DNA of 64,000 nt from VXYL01 sp965200375 (GTDB lineage Bacteria; Pseudomonadota; Gammaproteobacteria; Pseudomonadales; Azotimanducaceae), in contig OZ241353.1 of assembly GCA_965200375.1 (NCBI GenBank), positions 1,860,001-1,924,000 of the forward strand, given 5' to 3'. Under the pieces are notes generated by a model, which saw only the letters and a program-made list of their open reading frames with translations, was not told the origin of the DNA and did not search any database. Positions 1 through 8,664 of the stretch are shown one piece after another; within the stretch, counting starts at the first letter, position 1, and every line of letters begins with the position of its first letter. The translations under genes and the position numbers were made by a program.

Positions 1-208
1 GCAGGGCGAGTAGCTGCGGCAACGTGCGTCCGGAAGAGGGGCGGCGTCCAGGCGTGCGTCTTTGAGGCCCTACCGTTGTCTCGCCTCGGGTGGCCTCGCT
101 GCGTCCATGGCCGAAGGGAATACCAGCGCCGCTGGCGTTGTCAACGATGGCGCTGTAGCGTCCTTGCGCCGCCAACCTAGGAAGCGCCAATGAAGCCTCG
201 TTGCGTAC

Positions 209-1007
209 TCAACCCGCAGGCACAATGGCGGATGCTTGGCCGGCCGTTCCAGGGCCGGACTCGCTGCGTAACGCACGGCTCAGGCAGCCGGGGCAGTGGC
301 AGTCGTCGCGAGGATCCTTGCGATGCACCAAGCCATGCAATACGCCCCCCTCGCGATCGAAGCGCCGTACAATCAGGTCAAAGTAACGCGTGTCGCCATG
401 CTCGTAGCGTCGCCACACGGCCTAGGCGAGCAGGTCTGCGATCTGAATTAAACGGACCGCGGTCGAGTCCGCAAACAGTGGCACTTCCGCCATGTTGCGC
501 AGGTTGCCCCATCTTGTTCCTCCCTCCCTGAACTGCTGGGCGAGGCTTTGCAGCGCTTGTTCGTAGTGAGACTCGTCCATGACGAGCAAGCCCCGCTGTT
601 GGTCACCGTCGCGCCAGAGGCGAGATAGGAAGAGGTTGAATCTGCTGCACACTTCCTCGAACGCATACTCGACCGGGTCTCCGTCGAGAGCCCGTTTGTC
701 TACCACTACAGCGAACGCACGCACGCTGTTGTGGGCATCGTTCAGCATCTTCAAGCCAGATTCGATGATCTGCAGCCGCTCTCTTCTGACGATGCCTTTC
801 CACGGGGCCCCTGCTGCCGTTCGCCATGACGCTCGCATGCAACTCGACGCGTTGGGCGTCCCCTAGGTTCAGCGATGCGACGAAAGAGTCGGCCTTGGAG
901 ATGAGGTGGTAGATCTGGCGTTCGAACACCGCGATCCCCGCAAGAACGAAGTGGCGCTCGGTCGGGTTCTTTACGGAACCGGACCCATCCAGGTAGAGCA
1001 GGTACAT
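209..1007 (-). pseudogene. Broken DUF3800-family protein
   Basis: DUF3800 proteins are RNase H-like proteins often found with mobile DNA; their function is poorly known. The N-terminus (from 1007) reads MYLLYLDGSGS, with the family's early acidic residue, and continues to about position 815. There the reading frame shifts inside a G/C run and continues as VRRERLQIIESGLKML. The second frame reaches IQIADLLA and then an amber stop at 422-424. Immediately after that stop, in the same frame, comes AVWRRYEHGDTRYFD, the usual continuation of this family, where the stop replaces what is normally an aromatic residue. So the gene carries one frameshift and one nonsense codon. Positions 1-208 beyond its 3' end hold nothing I recognise. 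Sequencing error could explain one lesion; two make real decay more likely. Confidence 0.75.
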
Positions 1008-1196
1008 TTGAAGGGACTCAAGCCAATACCGCAGCTAGGTGGGGCACCTGGCCCCAGCGGACCGTGTAGCCACAGCCCTCCTAACCGCGTAGGACCGATG
1101 TTGGTCGCTGCTCGGCGCGTTTGTCAAGCACGTTTGCGGACCCCACGTACCCAACGGGCTTCGCGCCGCGGGCCACGCCAAGGCACCACACCGGCC

Positions 1197-1670
1197 CTAC
1201 CCGCAGGGCGCCTCGGCCCGGTGCCGTTCGAGAGCGGCGGCGACGGCGCTCAGGACGGCGCCGGAGGTTACCGTCGCGCCTGTCACCGCATCCACGTCGC
1301 CGTCCTCGAATCCGGAGAGCCATGCCGAGCCGGCGGCCAGCACGTCGGCGAAGCCGGGAGTTTCCGCATGCTCCAGCACCCGTACCCCGGCGACGGCGCC
1401 GTCCGCCTCGACGGCCACGGCGAGGCGCAACGGGCCGCCGTAGCCGCGGCCCGTGCTGCGCAGAATCGCGAGCCCGCGGTCGCACAGCAGAAGGTCGCCG
1501 GCGGTGGCGGCTACCGGAAAGCCCGCCAGCTCCCGCAGCGCTCGGGCTTCGGCCGCTTCCCGGTTGCGGCGGATGTCGTCGGCGGTGAAGCCGGCGAACC
1601 ACGCCAAGGTTGCGCCGGAGAGGGCGGCCAGCGCACCGAGCACCAGAACCTTGCGCAGGGCGTTCCACAT
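1197..1670 (-). CDS. RnfG-like FMN-binding domain protein
   Basis: This 157-residue protein has an N-terminal membrane anchor (about residues 7-27) and one FMN-binding domain of the RnfG/NqrC type. The signature DAVTGATVTS lies near residues 128-136. In this family the threonine of the DxxTGAT motif receives FMN through a phosphoester bond made by ApbE. The HAETPGFAD stretch near residue 101 also matches the family. It probably acts as a periplasmic, membrane-anchored electron carrier. No other Rnf or Nqr subunit is nearby. It lies downstream of two MaoC genes on the same strand, 57 bp after the nearer one, so it may be cotranscribed. The electron donor and acceptor cannot be read from the sequence. 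Confidence 0.8.
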   Translation of the reverse strand: MWNALRKVLVLGALAALSGATLAWFAGFTADDIRRNREAAEARALRELAGFPVAATAGDLLLCDRGLAILRSTGRGYGGPLRLAVAVEADGAVAGVRVLEHAETPGFADVLAAGSAWLSGFEDGDVDAVTGATVTSGAVLSAVAAALERHRAEAPCG

Positions 1671-1727
1671 GGCTGCCCGTTCGCCGAACCGCCGCCCTCC
1701 TGGGCAGCGTCCGCGGACGGCGTACGG

Positions 1728-2135
1728 CTAGTCCACGCGGGCCTTGGCGCTGCCCTTGAGCACTTCCACGCCCTTCTGGTTCACGGTGGAGATGTCCAGT
1801 TCGACGATGCCGTCCGCCACCGCGGTGACGGTGGCGGTGGCGTCCAGGGTGTCGCCCGGGAACACCTGGCTGGTGAAGCGCACGCCGTACTCGGTGAGGC
1901 GGCCGTCGCCAACGTAGTTGGTGAGCATCTTGCCGGTCATGCCCATGGTCAGCATGCCGTGGGCGAAGACGGTGGGGTAGCCGGCCACCTTGGTGGTGAA
2001 CACTTCGTCCGTATGCACCGGGTTGTAGTCGCCGGAGGCGCCGGCGTACATCACGATCTGGGTGCGCTTGAGGTCTTCCACCAGGCGTTCGGTGTAGCTG
2101 CCGCCCACCTGCAGTTCGCTTGCCTTGAGTGCCAC
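1728..2135 (-). CDS. MaoC-family (R)-specific enoyl-CoA hydratase, catalytic half
   Basis: This single hot-dog domain protein of 135 residues carries the hydratase-2 signature SGDYNPVH at residues 34-41, including the catalytic Asp36 and His41. Family members hydrate trans-2-enoyl-CoA to (R)-3-hydroxyacyl-CoA, or run the reverse dehydration. It follows the 2193-2705 gene on the same strand by 57 bp. That partner has the same fold but no catalytic histidine, so the two likely form a heterodimer like HadAB-type dehydratases. A good ribosome-binding stretch (AGAGAGGAG) precedes the ATG. The substrate is not predictable; the enoyl-CoA hydratase upstream suggests acyl-CoA degradation. Confidence 0.88.
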   Translation of the reverse strand: MALKASELQVGGSYTERLVEDLKRTQIVMYAGASGDYNPVHTDEVFTTKVAGYPTVFAHGMLTMGMTGKMLTNYVGDGRLTEYGVRFTSQVFPGDTLDATATVTAVADGIVELDISTVNQKGVEVLKGSAKARVD

Positions 2136-2192
2136 TTGAATCTCCTCTCTCTTGTTCGCTTGGTTGGCTGGTTCGGCGCTGGCCTGGGGCGG

Positions 2193-2705
2193 CTACTTCT
2201 GGTCCACCGGGCGCTCGGTGCGAACGCCGACGCCGATGGCGGTGATCACCAGCTCGCCGTTCTGATCCCGGTATTCGGTGATGGATTCGCTGAACACCAG
2301 CTTGCCGGAGCGCCGGCCCTGCTTTTCCCACGTCTTGCCCGGCTTGCCGGTGGCGGAGAGCACGTCCCCCGGCTTCAAGTGCCGGTGGTAGATGAAGCGC
2401 TGCTCGGCGTGCAGGCCGCCTCCGCCGCCGCCACCTCCTCCGCCGCCACCGCCGCCGGCCTTGGGCTTGGTGCCGCTCGGCTGGCCGCCGGAGCCGAACC
2501 AGCCGTCGCCGTCGATCTTGGGGCGCAGGCCGTAGCTCGGATCGAACTGGGCGCTGGCCTGGGCGAAGGTGGGGGGCGCGATGATGGTGCCGGGCTCCGT
2601 GGCCTTGGCGCGCGCTTCGTCGTAGTAGATGGGATTGTCGTCGCCCACGGCGCGGGCGAACATCATGATGTGGCTTGCTTCCACAGCGAACTTCTCCACG
2701 GCCAC
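2193..2705 (-). CDS. MaoC-like N-terminal hot-dog protein with polyglycine insert
   Basis: This protein of 170 residues matches the N-terminal, non-catalytic half of two-domain MaoC/FAS1-like dehydratases. The residues VGDDNPIYYD (20-29) align with the catalytic loop of the next gene, but tyrosine replaces the catalytic histidine. The family role of this half is to shape the acyl-chain tunnel and pair with a catalytic half, here the 1728-2135 product. A run of 14 consecutive glycines sits in the middle (about residues 84-97), flanked by a Gly/Ser/Lys/Pro-rich stretch where such proteins normally have a short linker. The coding sequence resumes normally after it. Confidence 0.82.
   Translation of the reverse strand: MAVEKFAVEASHIMMFARAVGDDNPIYYDEARAKATEPGTIIAPPTFAQASAQFDPSYGLRPKIDGDGWFGSGGQPSGTKPKAGGGGGGGGGGGGGGLHAEQRFIYHRHLKPGDVLSATGKPGKTWEKQGRRSGKLVFSESITEYRDQNGELVITAIGVGVRTERPVDQK
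2415..2456 (-). repeat. In-frame polyglycine codon repeat
   Basis: Fourteen consecutive GGN codons inside the MaoC-like gene give a 42-bp low-complexity tract on the coding strand. Codons are mostly GGC with some GGT and GGA, so it is not a single perfect trinucleotide repeat. The reading frame is intact on both sides. Confidence 0.9.
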
Positions 2706-2941
2706 TGCGCCATCCTCCTCAAGGTTGCGTACGTCGGCGACGTAACTTAGCAGAATCGGGGCACCAGGGCCGGAGGCGGCGGCGTTGGCCGCGCTGCGGT
2801 TGGCGGTGGTGGAGTTGGTGGCGGGTCAGGTGCGGGAGCTGGCGACGATTCGAGCCGGCCGCGTGAGACGCTGGCGGCCACTTACCTAAGAACCTAAGGT
2901 ATGTCGCCCCGCCTGACCGGCCTGACCGGGGCCGCAGGCGG

Positions 2942-3718
2942 CTACCGCCCCTTGAACTGGGGCCGGCGCTTCTCCAGGAACGCCGCGATGCCTTCCTGCT
3001 TGTCTTCCGTCTGCACCAAGGCCCCCTGGGCGTACTTCTCGAGCATCAGCGCCCCGGCCATGCTCGCTTCCATGCCGAAGTGGACCATCGCCTTCATGGT
3101 GCGGGGCACGAACGGCGCGAAGGCGGCCAGGTGATCGGCCATGCGCCGGGCTTCGGCCAGCAGTTCGTCCTTGGCCACCAGCCGCGTCACCAAACCGATG
3201 GCCAGCGCCCGTTCGGCGTCGATGGGTTCGCCCATCAGCATCATCTCCATCGCCCAGCCGCGGCCGACGATGCGCGGCAGCCGCGCCGTGGCGCCGCCGC
3301 CCGGAATGATGCCGAGCCTGCCCTCCGGCGTCGCAAAGCGCGAAGCGGGGGTGGCGATGCGCAGATCGCAGCCGAGGGCCACTTCCAGGCCGCCGCCCAT
3401 GCAGATGCCGTCGATGGCGGCGATGGTGGGCTTCGGCGTCCGCTCTAGCTGCTCCGCCAGGCCCTGCACGATGGGTTCGAGGGCCTTGCGGAAGTCCCGG
3501 TCGACCACTTCGGAGAGGTCCGAACCGGAAGCGAACGCCCGCCCGCCGGCGCCGGTGATCACCAGCGCCTTCACCGCGTCGTCGTCGGCCGCGGCGGCCA
3601 CCGCCGAGCGCAGTTCCGCCAACGTGGCCAGCGAGATGGCGTTGTGCTTCTCCGGCCGGTCGATGGTGACGAGGGCCATGGGGCCCTCCACGTCGTAGCG
3701 GATCTCGCGGTAGGTCAT
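2942..3718 (-). CDS. Enoyl-CoA hydratase/isomerase (crotonase family)
   Basis: This 258-residue crotonase-fold protein has both glutamates used for hydration: Glu112 in GGGLEVALG and Glu132 in TPEGRLG. The oxyanion-hole segments are AFASGSDL (61-68) and CMGGG. It should add water to trans-2-enoyl-CoA to give (S)-3-hydroxyacyl-CoA, or isomerise the double bond. It heads the minus-strand group with the MaoC pair, but a 236-bp gap separates them, so cotranscription is uncertain. That gap has no gene I can support. Length is normal for the family. The specific substrate is unknown. Confidence 0.92.
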   Translation of the reverse strand: MTYREIRYDVEGPMALVTIDRPEKHNAISLATLAELRSAVAAAADDDAVKALVITGAGGRAFASGSDLSEVVDRDFRKALEPIVQGLAEQLERTPKPTIAAIDGICMGGGLEVALGCDLRIATPASRFATPEGRLGIIPGGGATARLPRIVGRGWAMEMMLMGEPIDAERALAIGLVTRLVAKDELLAEARRMADHLAAFAPFVPRTMKAMVHFGMEASMAGALMLEKYAQGALVQTEDKQEGIAAFLEKRRPQFKGR

Positions 3719-3741
3719 GGCGGAGCCTTGGAACGCGGCGT

Positions 3742-3948
3742 CTACGTCCGCGGGGATGCGGGATCTGCCTGCGCCGGGCGCCCCTCCCGAGCCAGCCGCG
3801 CCCGGTCCAGCCGCAACAGGATGCGCTCCTTGTCGGGGTCCCTGGGCCGCCGTCCGGCAACGCGCCCCGGCGGTTCGCTGGCGAGAATCTTCGCCCAGCG
3901 CTCGCGCTTGCGCCGCAGCAGCTCGCGCTGGAAGTCGTCGTAGTTCAC
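3742..3948 (-). CDS. Small basic protein coupled to the nucleotidyltransferase gene
   Basis: I do not recognise this 68-residue protein. It begins VNYDDFQREL and is rich in arginine and lysine, with a likely helical N-terminal half (residues 4-20) and a Pro/Ala-rich tail. The GTG start (3948-3946) overlaps the TGA stop of the upstream nucleotidyltransferase frame in a GTGA arrangement, so the two are probably translationally coupled. The pairing of a small protein with a nucleotidyltransferase is reminiscent of toxin-antitoxin or MNT-type modules, but order and sequence do not let me assign it. It lies 24 bp upstream of the enoyl-CoA hydratase start on the same strand. Confidence 0.55.
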   Translation of the reverse strand: MNYDDFQRELLRRKRERWAKILASEPPGRVAGRRPRDPDKERILLRLDRARLAREGRPAQADPASPRT

Positions 3949-4518
3949 GCTTGCGCCGCCTCCTCGCGCAGTTGCGCCGCGGCCCGGGCTTCGGCGGGGT
4001 CCCTGGCGGCGCGTTCGAGAACGTAGCGCCAGTCTATGCGGTCGCTGTAGAGCAACGCCAGCCGCCGCGCCCAGCGCCCGTCTTCGTCGCTGCGCCAATG
4101 CACCCACGCCCGCAGGCGGTCGATCAGGAGGTCTTCGATGCCGATCACGACGACGTGCAGGCCGTCCACTTCGGTTTCGGTCCTCGGCGCGTCTTCGCCC
4201 GGCAGCCCGGCCGGCGCCGGCGCCTCGAACAGCAGATCGAGTTCGGCCTGGTGCCAGTAGCGGCCTTCGCGCTGGAATCCCAGTTCCGCGAACGCTTGCG
4301 CCCACTTCGCTGGCGGACGGCAGGGCCAGATCCATGTCCGTCGTCGCGTAGCCTCCCGCGGTGTAGAACTCGAGTGCGCCGCCGCCAACCAGCACCGGCA
4401 CGATGTCGTGCTCGGCCAGCTGCCTGGTGAGCAGCCCCAGGGCCAGCAGACGCCGCCGACGCTGGTCCGGCTCGGCTCGCAGCAGGCGGAGCGCATCGGC
4501 GGCTTGGTTCCGGTTCAC
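3945..4518 (-). pseudogene. Frameshifted nucleotidyltransferase-like protein
   Basis: From a GTG at 4518 the protein reads VNRNQAADALRLL and then VPVLVGGGALEFYTAGGYAT followed by TTDMDLALPS. The GG...E and the DxD-type TDMDLA motif are those of the minimal nucleotidyltransferase fold (DUF6036/AbiEii-like). Near 4310 the frame is lost, and the continuation is in a second frame: WAQAFAELGFQREGRYWHQAELDLLFEAP, then VVVIGIEDLLIDRLRAWVHW, ending at 3945. Joined, they give about 190 residues, a normal length. Either a single-base indel has inactivated it or the assembly has an error. The intact overlap with the downstream small gene argues that the reading frame was under selection until recently. 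An earlier in-frame ATG would overlap the divergent ABC transporter start. Confidence 0.65.
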
Positions 4519-4561
4519 GGCTTCATCATACTGGCGGGCGGTTCGAAGAACGAAGCGCGCC

Positions 4562-6472
4562 ATGCCCTGTGCGCCACAGAGCCTCCGGCTGGCGACCGCG
4601 CTGTGGCGCACGCGCCGCTACCTGCTGCCCCAGTGGCGGCACTTCGTCGCCTTCGCGCTGCTCTCCGCGTTGGCCATGCTGCTGCAAATCGGCACGCCGC
4701 TGCTCGGCATCGACCTGCTCACCAACGGCGTGTTCCTGGCGGAGCCGCTCACGGGCCTGCAAGCGCGGCTGCTGGCGTTGGACGCCGAACGCTACGTGGA
4801 GGTGGAGCGTCTCGCCGAAGAGGCCCGCCTGGCGCTCCGCAACGCGGTCCTGGTCTTGATGTGTACGCTGTTCGCGGCCGGCTTCCTGCTCGGCAGCGCC
4901 CTCTCCTACTACCTCACGTGGATCCTGCAGCGCGTGAACCAGCACCTGCGGCTGGCGATGATGGACGCCGCGGCGCATCTCTCCCTGCGCGAGCACCAGC
5001 AGCGCAAGGTGGGCGATGCCATCTACCGCGTCTACCAGGACAGCGCGATGGTCACCGCGGTGGTGCAGAACGCGCTGATCGAGCCGGCGGTGGCGCTCGG
5101 CAATCTGGTCGTCGCGCTGGTTGCCGTCGCCCTGTTCGACCCCTATCTCGGCCTGCTGTTCCTGCTCGCGGCGTTGCCGTCGCTGGTGGCCGCGAAAGTG
5201 CTGACGCCCCGGCTGCGGCGGCAGAGCGCCGCCGCCCGCGCCGCCAACAGCGACCTCACCTCGCACATCCAGGAGAGCACGGCCGCGGCCCGGCTGCTGC
5301 AGGCGAACGGCGCCGAGGCGGCGGCCTTCGGCGTCTTTCGCAGCCGCTCCCGGACCGCTCTGGACCGCGCCTACGAACTGCGGCGCAGCGTCGCCGTCCT
5401 GAGCCTGCTGGTGTTCCTGTGTACGGCGACGGCGGCCATCGGCGCGGACTACCTGATGGTGGCCTGGGTGTGGCAGGAAGCGCCCACCTTCGGCTTCGGC
5501 TTCGTGGCGCTGGTGGGCTTCGCGGTGTGGAATCTCGGCGCCTTCCAGGCGGCGCGGGAACGCAGCGTCTCGCTCAGCGCGGCCGCGGTGTCGCTGGCCG
5601 CGATGTGGGGCCTGCTGCAGGACATGGGCATGGGCCTGGGCCGGGCCTTCATGCTGCTGGACATCGAGCCGGAGGTGGCGGATCCGCCGCAGCCCGAACC
5701 GATGCCGACGGTGCGCCGAGGGGTCGCCTTCGACAACGTGCGATTCTCCTACGGGGACCCGGAAGCCGGCGGAGACGACGCCGAGCGGGAGGTGCTGCGC
5801 GGCGTGAGCTTCCACGCGGCGCCCGGCACCACCACCGCCATCGTCGGCGCTTCCGGGGCCGGCAAGTCGACGCTGATGCGCCTGCTGCTGCGGCTGTACG
5901 ACGTCGATGGCGGCGCGATCCGCATCGACGGCGTGGATGTCCGCCGGTTGCGTCTTGCGGACCTCCGCGCCGCCATCGCGGTGGTGCTGCAGGAGAACGT
6001 GCTGTTCCCCGCGAGCATCGCGGACAACATCCGCTACGCGGCGCCGAACGCCTCCGACGAGCAATTGGCGGAAGCCGCCCGGGCCGCCTGCGCGGAGGAG
6101 TTCATCGCGGCGGCGCCGCACGGCTTCGACACCGTTCTCGGCGAGCGCGGTGCCAAGCTCTCCACCGGCGAGCGGCAACGCATCTCCATGGCCCGGGCGA
6201 TCATCAAGGACACTCCCATCCTGATCCTCGACGAACCCACCGCGCCGCTGGACGTCGCCACCGAACAGCGCGTGGTGGAGAGGCTGGCGGCGCACGGGCG
6301 GGACAAGGTGATGTTCTTCGTCACCCACCGCCTGGCCACCATCCGCCGCGCCGATCGGATTCTGTTCCTGGAAGACGGCGAGGTTGCCGAGCAGGGCGAC
6401 CACGCGACCCTGATGGCGCTGCCGAACGGCCGCTTCCGCCGCTTCGCCAGCGCCGAGTTCGAGGCCGCGTGA
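4562..6472 (+). CDS. ABC exporter half-transporter (TMD-NBD), first of a pair
   Basis: This protein of 636 residues has about six membrane segments in residues 20-350 and a C-terminal ATPase. Walker A is GASGAGKST (about 429-437), the signature is LSTGERQR, Walker B is ILILDEPTAPLD, and the H-loop is FFVTHRL. The organisation is that of MsbA/LmrA-type exporters in the inner membrane. The signature has Thr-Gly-Glu instead of Gly-Gly-Gln, and a proline sits in the D-loop region, so the ATP sites of the pair may be asymmetric. The ATG at 4562 was chosen because the upstream in-frame extension is arginine-rich shadow sequence antisense to the nucleotidyltransferase. The stop overlaps the next start (TGATG), so a heterodimer is likely. 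The substrate is unknown. Confidence 0.92.
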   Translation: MPCAPQSLRLATALWRTRRYLLPQWRHFVAFALLSALAMLLQIGTPLLGIDLLTNGVFLAEPLTGLQARLLALDAERYVEVERLAEEARLALRNAVLVLMCTLFAAGFLLGSALSYYLTWILQRVNQHLRLAMMDAAAHLSLREHQQRKVGDAIYRVYQDSAMVTAVVQNALIEPAVALGNLVVALVAVALFDPYLGLLFLLAALPSLVAAKVLTPRLRRQSAAARAANSDLTSHIQESTAAARLLQANGAEAAAFGVFRSRSRTALDRAYELRRSVAVLSLLVFLCTATAAIGADYLMVAWVWQEAPTFGFGFVALVGFAVWNLGAFQAARERSVSLSAAAVSLAAMWGLLQDMGMGLGRAFMLLDIEPEVADPPQPEPMPTVRRGVAFDNVRFSYGDPEAGGDDAEREVLRGVSFHAAPGTTTAIVGASGAGKSTLMRLLLRLYDVDGGAIRIDGVDVRRLRLADLRAAIAVVLQENVLFPASIADNIRYAAPNASDEQLAEAARAACAEEFIAAAPHGFDTVLGERGAKLSTGERQRISMARAIIKDTPILILDEPTAPLDVATEQRVVERLAAHGRDKVMFFVTHRLATIRRADRILFLEDGEVAEQGDHATLMALPNGRFRRFASAEFEAA

Positions 6473-8532
6473 TGGCCGCCGCGGCCCCGGAGGCGGCGCC
6501 GAGCGCGGCCCGCTACGACGATCGAATCGACGTCGATCCCGTCCTCGGCGCCGGCGACGTGCTGCGCATCCTGCGGCGGTCGCTGGCCTACGTCTGGCCT
6601 CACCGGCGGCTGTTCGGGCTCAAGTTCCTGCTGATGCTGGGCGGCTTCGCGCCGGCCCTGGTGGCGCCCTGGCCGCTCAAGATCCTGATCGACCACGTTG
6701 TCATCGAGCGCCCTTTGGCGGAAACGGACGTGCGCTTCCCGCCGTTCATGGTGCCGTTCTTCGACGCCATCGCTGGCCTCGACACCAGCGACGTGCTGCT
6801 GGCGACGCTGGGCCTGCTCGTGGCGCTGGTAGCGGTGTTCGGCGCCGGCGTCGGCGAGACGCGGGGCAACTTCGCGTTCCTCGCCCAAGGCCAGGACACC
6901 GCCACCCAGTCCGAGAACATGGTGAGCGCTGGCTGGTCCATCGCCGGCGGCCTCTGGGGCCTTGCGGACCTGCTGTGCAACATCCGCCTGGTGCAGCGGG
7001 TGACCGACGGCCTGCGCACAGAGCTGTTCGGGCGGCTGGTGCGGCTGCCTATGCCGGTGCTGGACGACCAGCGCATCGGCGACGGCGTCTACCGCACCAT
7101 GTACGACGCGCCGGCGATCCAGGGCATCTGCTTCGACATCACGCTGATGCCGGCGGTGTCGCTGCTGGGCGCGGTGGTAGCGGTGGTGATGATGCACTAC
7201 AGCTACGGCGACGTGATCCCGGAGCTGGTCTGGCTGGCGGCGGCCACCATGCCGGCGGCGTTCCTGTTCACCGCGCCGCTGGCCGGCTGGGCGCGTTCCG
7301 CCAGCCAGGCGAGCCGCGCCGCCGGCGCCGCCACCACCAACCGCGTGGAAGAGGGCGTGGCCAACATCGCCGCGGTGCAGAGCCACGGCGCCGAGGCCCG
7401 CTCCCGGCGCGGCTTCGCCCGGGCGAGCGCCGAGTCCTTCCGCCGCTTTCGCCACATCGTGGTGGTGAACATCGGCATCGACGCGGCATCGGGGCTGGCG
7501 ATGCTGGCGCTCGGCATCTGGGCCTTCCTGCTGGTGACCGATCGGGTGGTGGCGGGGGAGCTGCTGCCGGGCAGCTTCCTGGTGGTGCTGACGCAGTTCG
7601 GCGCCGTGGCCGGGGCGGCGATCACCGTCGGGCGGCTGTGGGTGGATTTCCAAGGCAACGCCGCCGGGGTGCGGCGGGTGTTCTTCTTCCTCGATCTGCA
7701 CCGGAAAACGGCGGTCCCCGGCGGCGCGGCTGCGGACGCCAAGCAGCGGCAAGGAAGCCGCGCCGCCATCGCAGGGAACGGACTCCGTGCCGCAACGCCC
7801 GCCCCCATCGCGGAGATCGCCTTCGAGGGCGTGGGCTTCGCCTACGCCGACGGGCGCCCGACGCTCGCTGACGTGTCGTTTCGCGCCAGGGCCGGGCAGC
7901 TGGTGGCCATCGTCGGCCCCACCGGCGCCGGCAAGACGACGCTCGCCTACATGGTTCCGCGCTTCCTGGACCCCACCGCCGGGCGGCTGCTGATCGACGG
8001 CGTCGATGCCCGAACGCTGCCCAGGGACGAACTGCGGGCGCGGGTGACCTACATCTTCCAGGAGCACATGTTCTTCGGCGCTTCCATCGCAGACAATCTG
8101 CGCCTTGGCCGGCCTGCCGCCAGCGACGACGAGCTGCGGCAGGCGGCCCGCGCCGCGGGCGCCCACGACTTCCTGCAAGCGCTGCCCGCCGGCTACCAGA
8201 CGGTGCTCGGCCGCGACGGCGACACCCTCTCGGTAGGGCAGAAGCAACGCCTCAGCATCGCTCGGGGCCTGCTGCGGGAGACCCCGGTGCTGATCCTCGA
8301 CGAGCCCACCGCGGCGCTGGACCCGGAGTCCGAACGCGCCGTGGTGGCGACGCTGGCCGCCCGCAAGCACCGCCGTCTGGTGTTCGTGATCGCCCACCGC
8401 CTGACCACCATCGCCAGCGCGGACTGGGTGCTGTTCCTGGAGCAGGGGCGCATCGCCGAGCAGGGGCCCCCGGAGGAACTCCGCCGCCGGGACGGGCCGT
8501 TCCGGCGCTTCGCGACGCTGCAGGAAGGGTGA
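6472..8532 (+). CDS. ABC exporter half-transporter (TMD-NBD), second of a pair
   Basis: This 686-residue protein has a transmembrane exporter domain (about residues 35-360) followed by a nucleotide-binding domain. Walker A is GPTGAGKTT (about 482-490), the signature is LSVGQKQR, Walker B is VLILDEPTAALD, and the H-loop is FVIAHRL. Its ATG overlaps the stop of the previous half-transporter by one base, which supports a co-translated heterodimeric exporter. A TonB-dependent receptor follows about 130 bp downstream on the same strand, but a promoter-like sequence lies between, so functional coupling is only suggested. Lipids, peptides or drugs are all possible substrates. Confidence 0.93.
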   Translation: MAAAAPEAAPSAARYDDRIDVDPVLGAGDVLRILRRSLAYVWPHRRLFGLKFLLMLGGFAPALVAPWPLKILIDHVVIERPLAETDVRFPPFMVPFFDAIAGLDTSDVLLATLGLLVALVAVFGAGVGETRGNFAFLAQGQDTATQSENMVSAGWSIAGGLWGLADLLCNIRLVQRVTDGLRTELFGRLVRLPMPVLDDQRIGDGVYRTMYDAPAIQGICFDITLMPAVSLLGAVVAVVMMHYSYGDVIPELVWLAAATMPAAFLFTAPLAGWARSASQASRAAGAATTNRVEEGVANIAAVQSHGAEARSRRGFARASAESFRRFRHIVVVNIGIDAASGLAMLALGIWAFLLVTDRVVAGELLPGSFLVVLTQFGAVAGAAITVGRLWVDFQGNAAGVRRVFFFLDLHRKTAVPGGAAADAKQRQGSRAAIAGNGLRAATPAPIAEIAFEGVGFAYADGRPTLADVSFRARAGQLVAIVGPTGAGKTTLAYMVPRFLDPTAGRLLIDGVDARTLPRDELRARVTYIFQEHMFFGASIADNLRLGRPAASDDELRQAARAAGAHDFLQALPAGYQTVLGRDGDTLSVGQKQRLSIARGLLRETPVLILDEPTAALDPESERAVVATLAARKHRRLVFVIAHRLTTIASADWVLFLEQGRIAEQGPPEELRRRDGPFRRFATLQEG

Positions 8533-8580
8533 CGGGAGGCGGTCGCGGCGCGGAGGGCATCGCACATACGATCAAGAGAA

Positions 8581-8609
8581 CGGCCTGCTCAAGCACCGCG
8601 GCTTATAAT
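8581..8609 (+). promoter_or_regulatory. Candidate sigma-70 promoter for the TonB receptor
   Basis: A perfect TATAAT hexamer lies at 8604-8609, about 56 bp before the chosen ATG of the TonB-dependent receptor. No good TTGACA box is seen 17 bp upstream, so the call rests on the -10 element and its position in the only gap between the ABC pair and the receptor. Confidence 0.5.
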
Positions 8610-8664
8610 CGCGGGCAGCACTGTTCGCGGCAGAGACGCCAAGCACCACGGAGGAGACTTGAGA

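Noticed and set aside
906..2750. Long plus-strand open frame of 614 codons
   Set aside because: It is antisense to the FMN-binding and MaoC genes, which have clear family motifs. The Gly/Ala/His-rich translation is typical shadow coding in GC-rich DNA.
4300..4320. Programmed ribosomal frameshift in the nucleotidyltransferase
   Set aside because: No convincing slippery heptamer or following pseudoknot was seen. An indel or assembly error is simpler.
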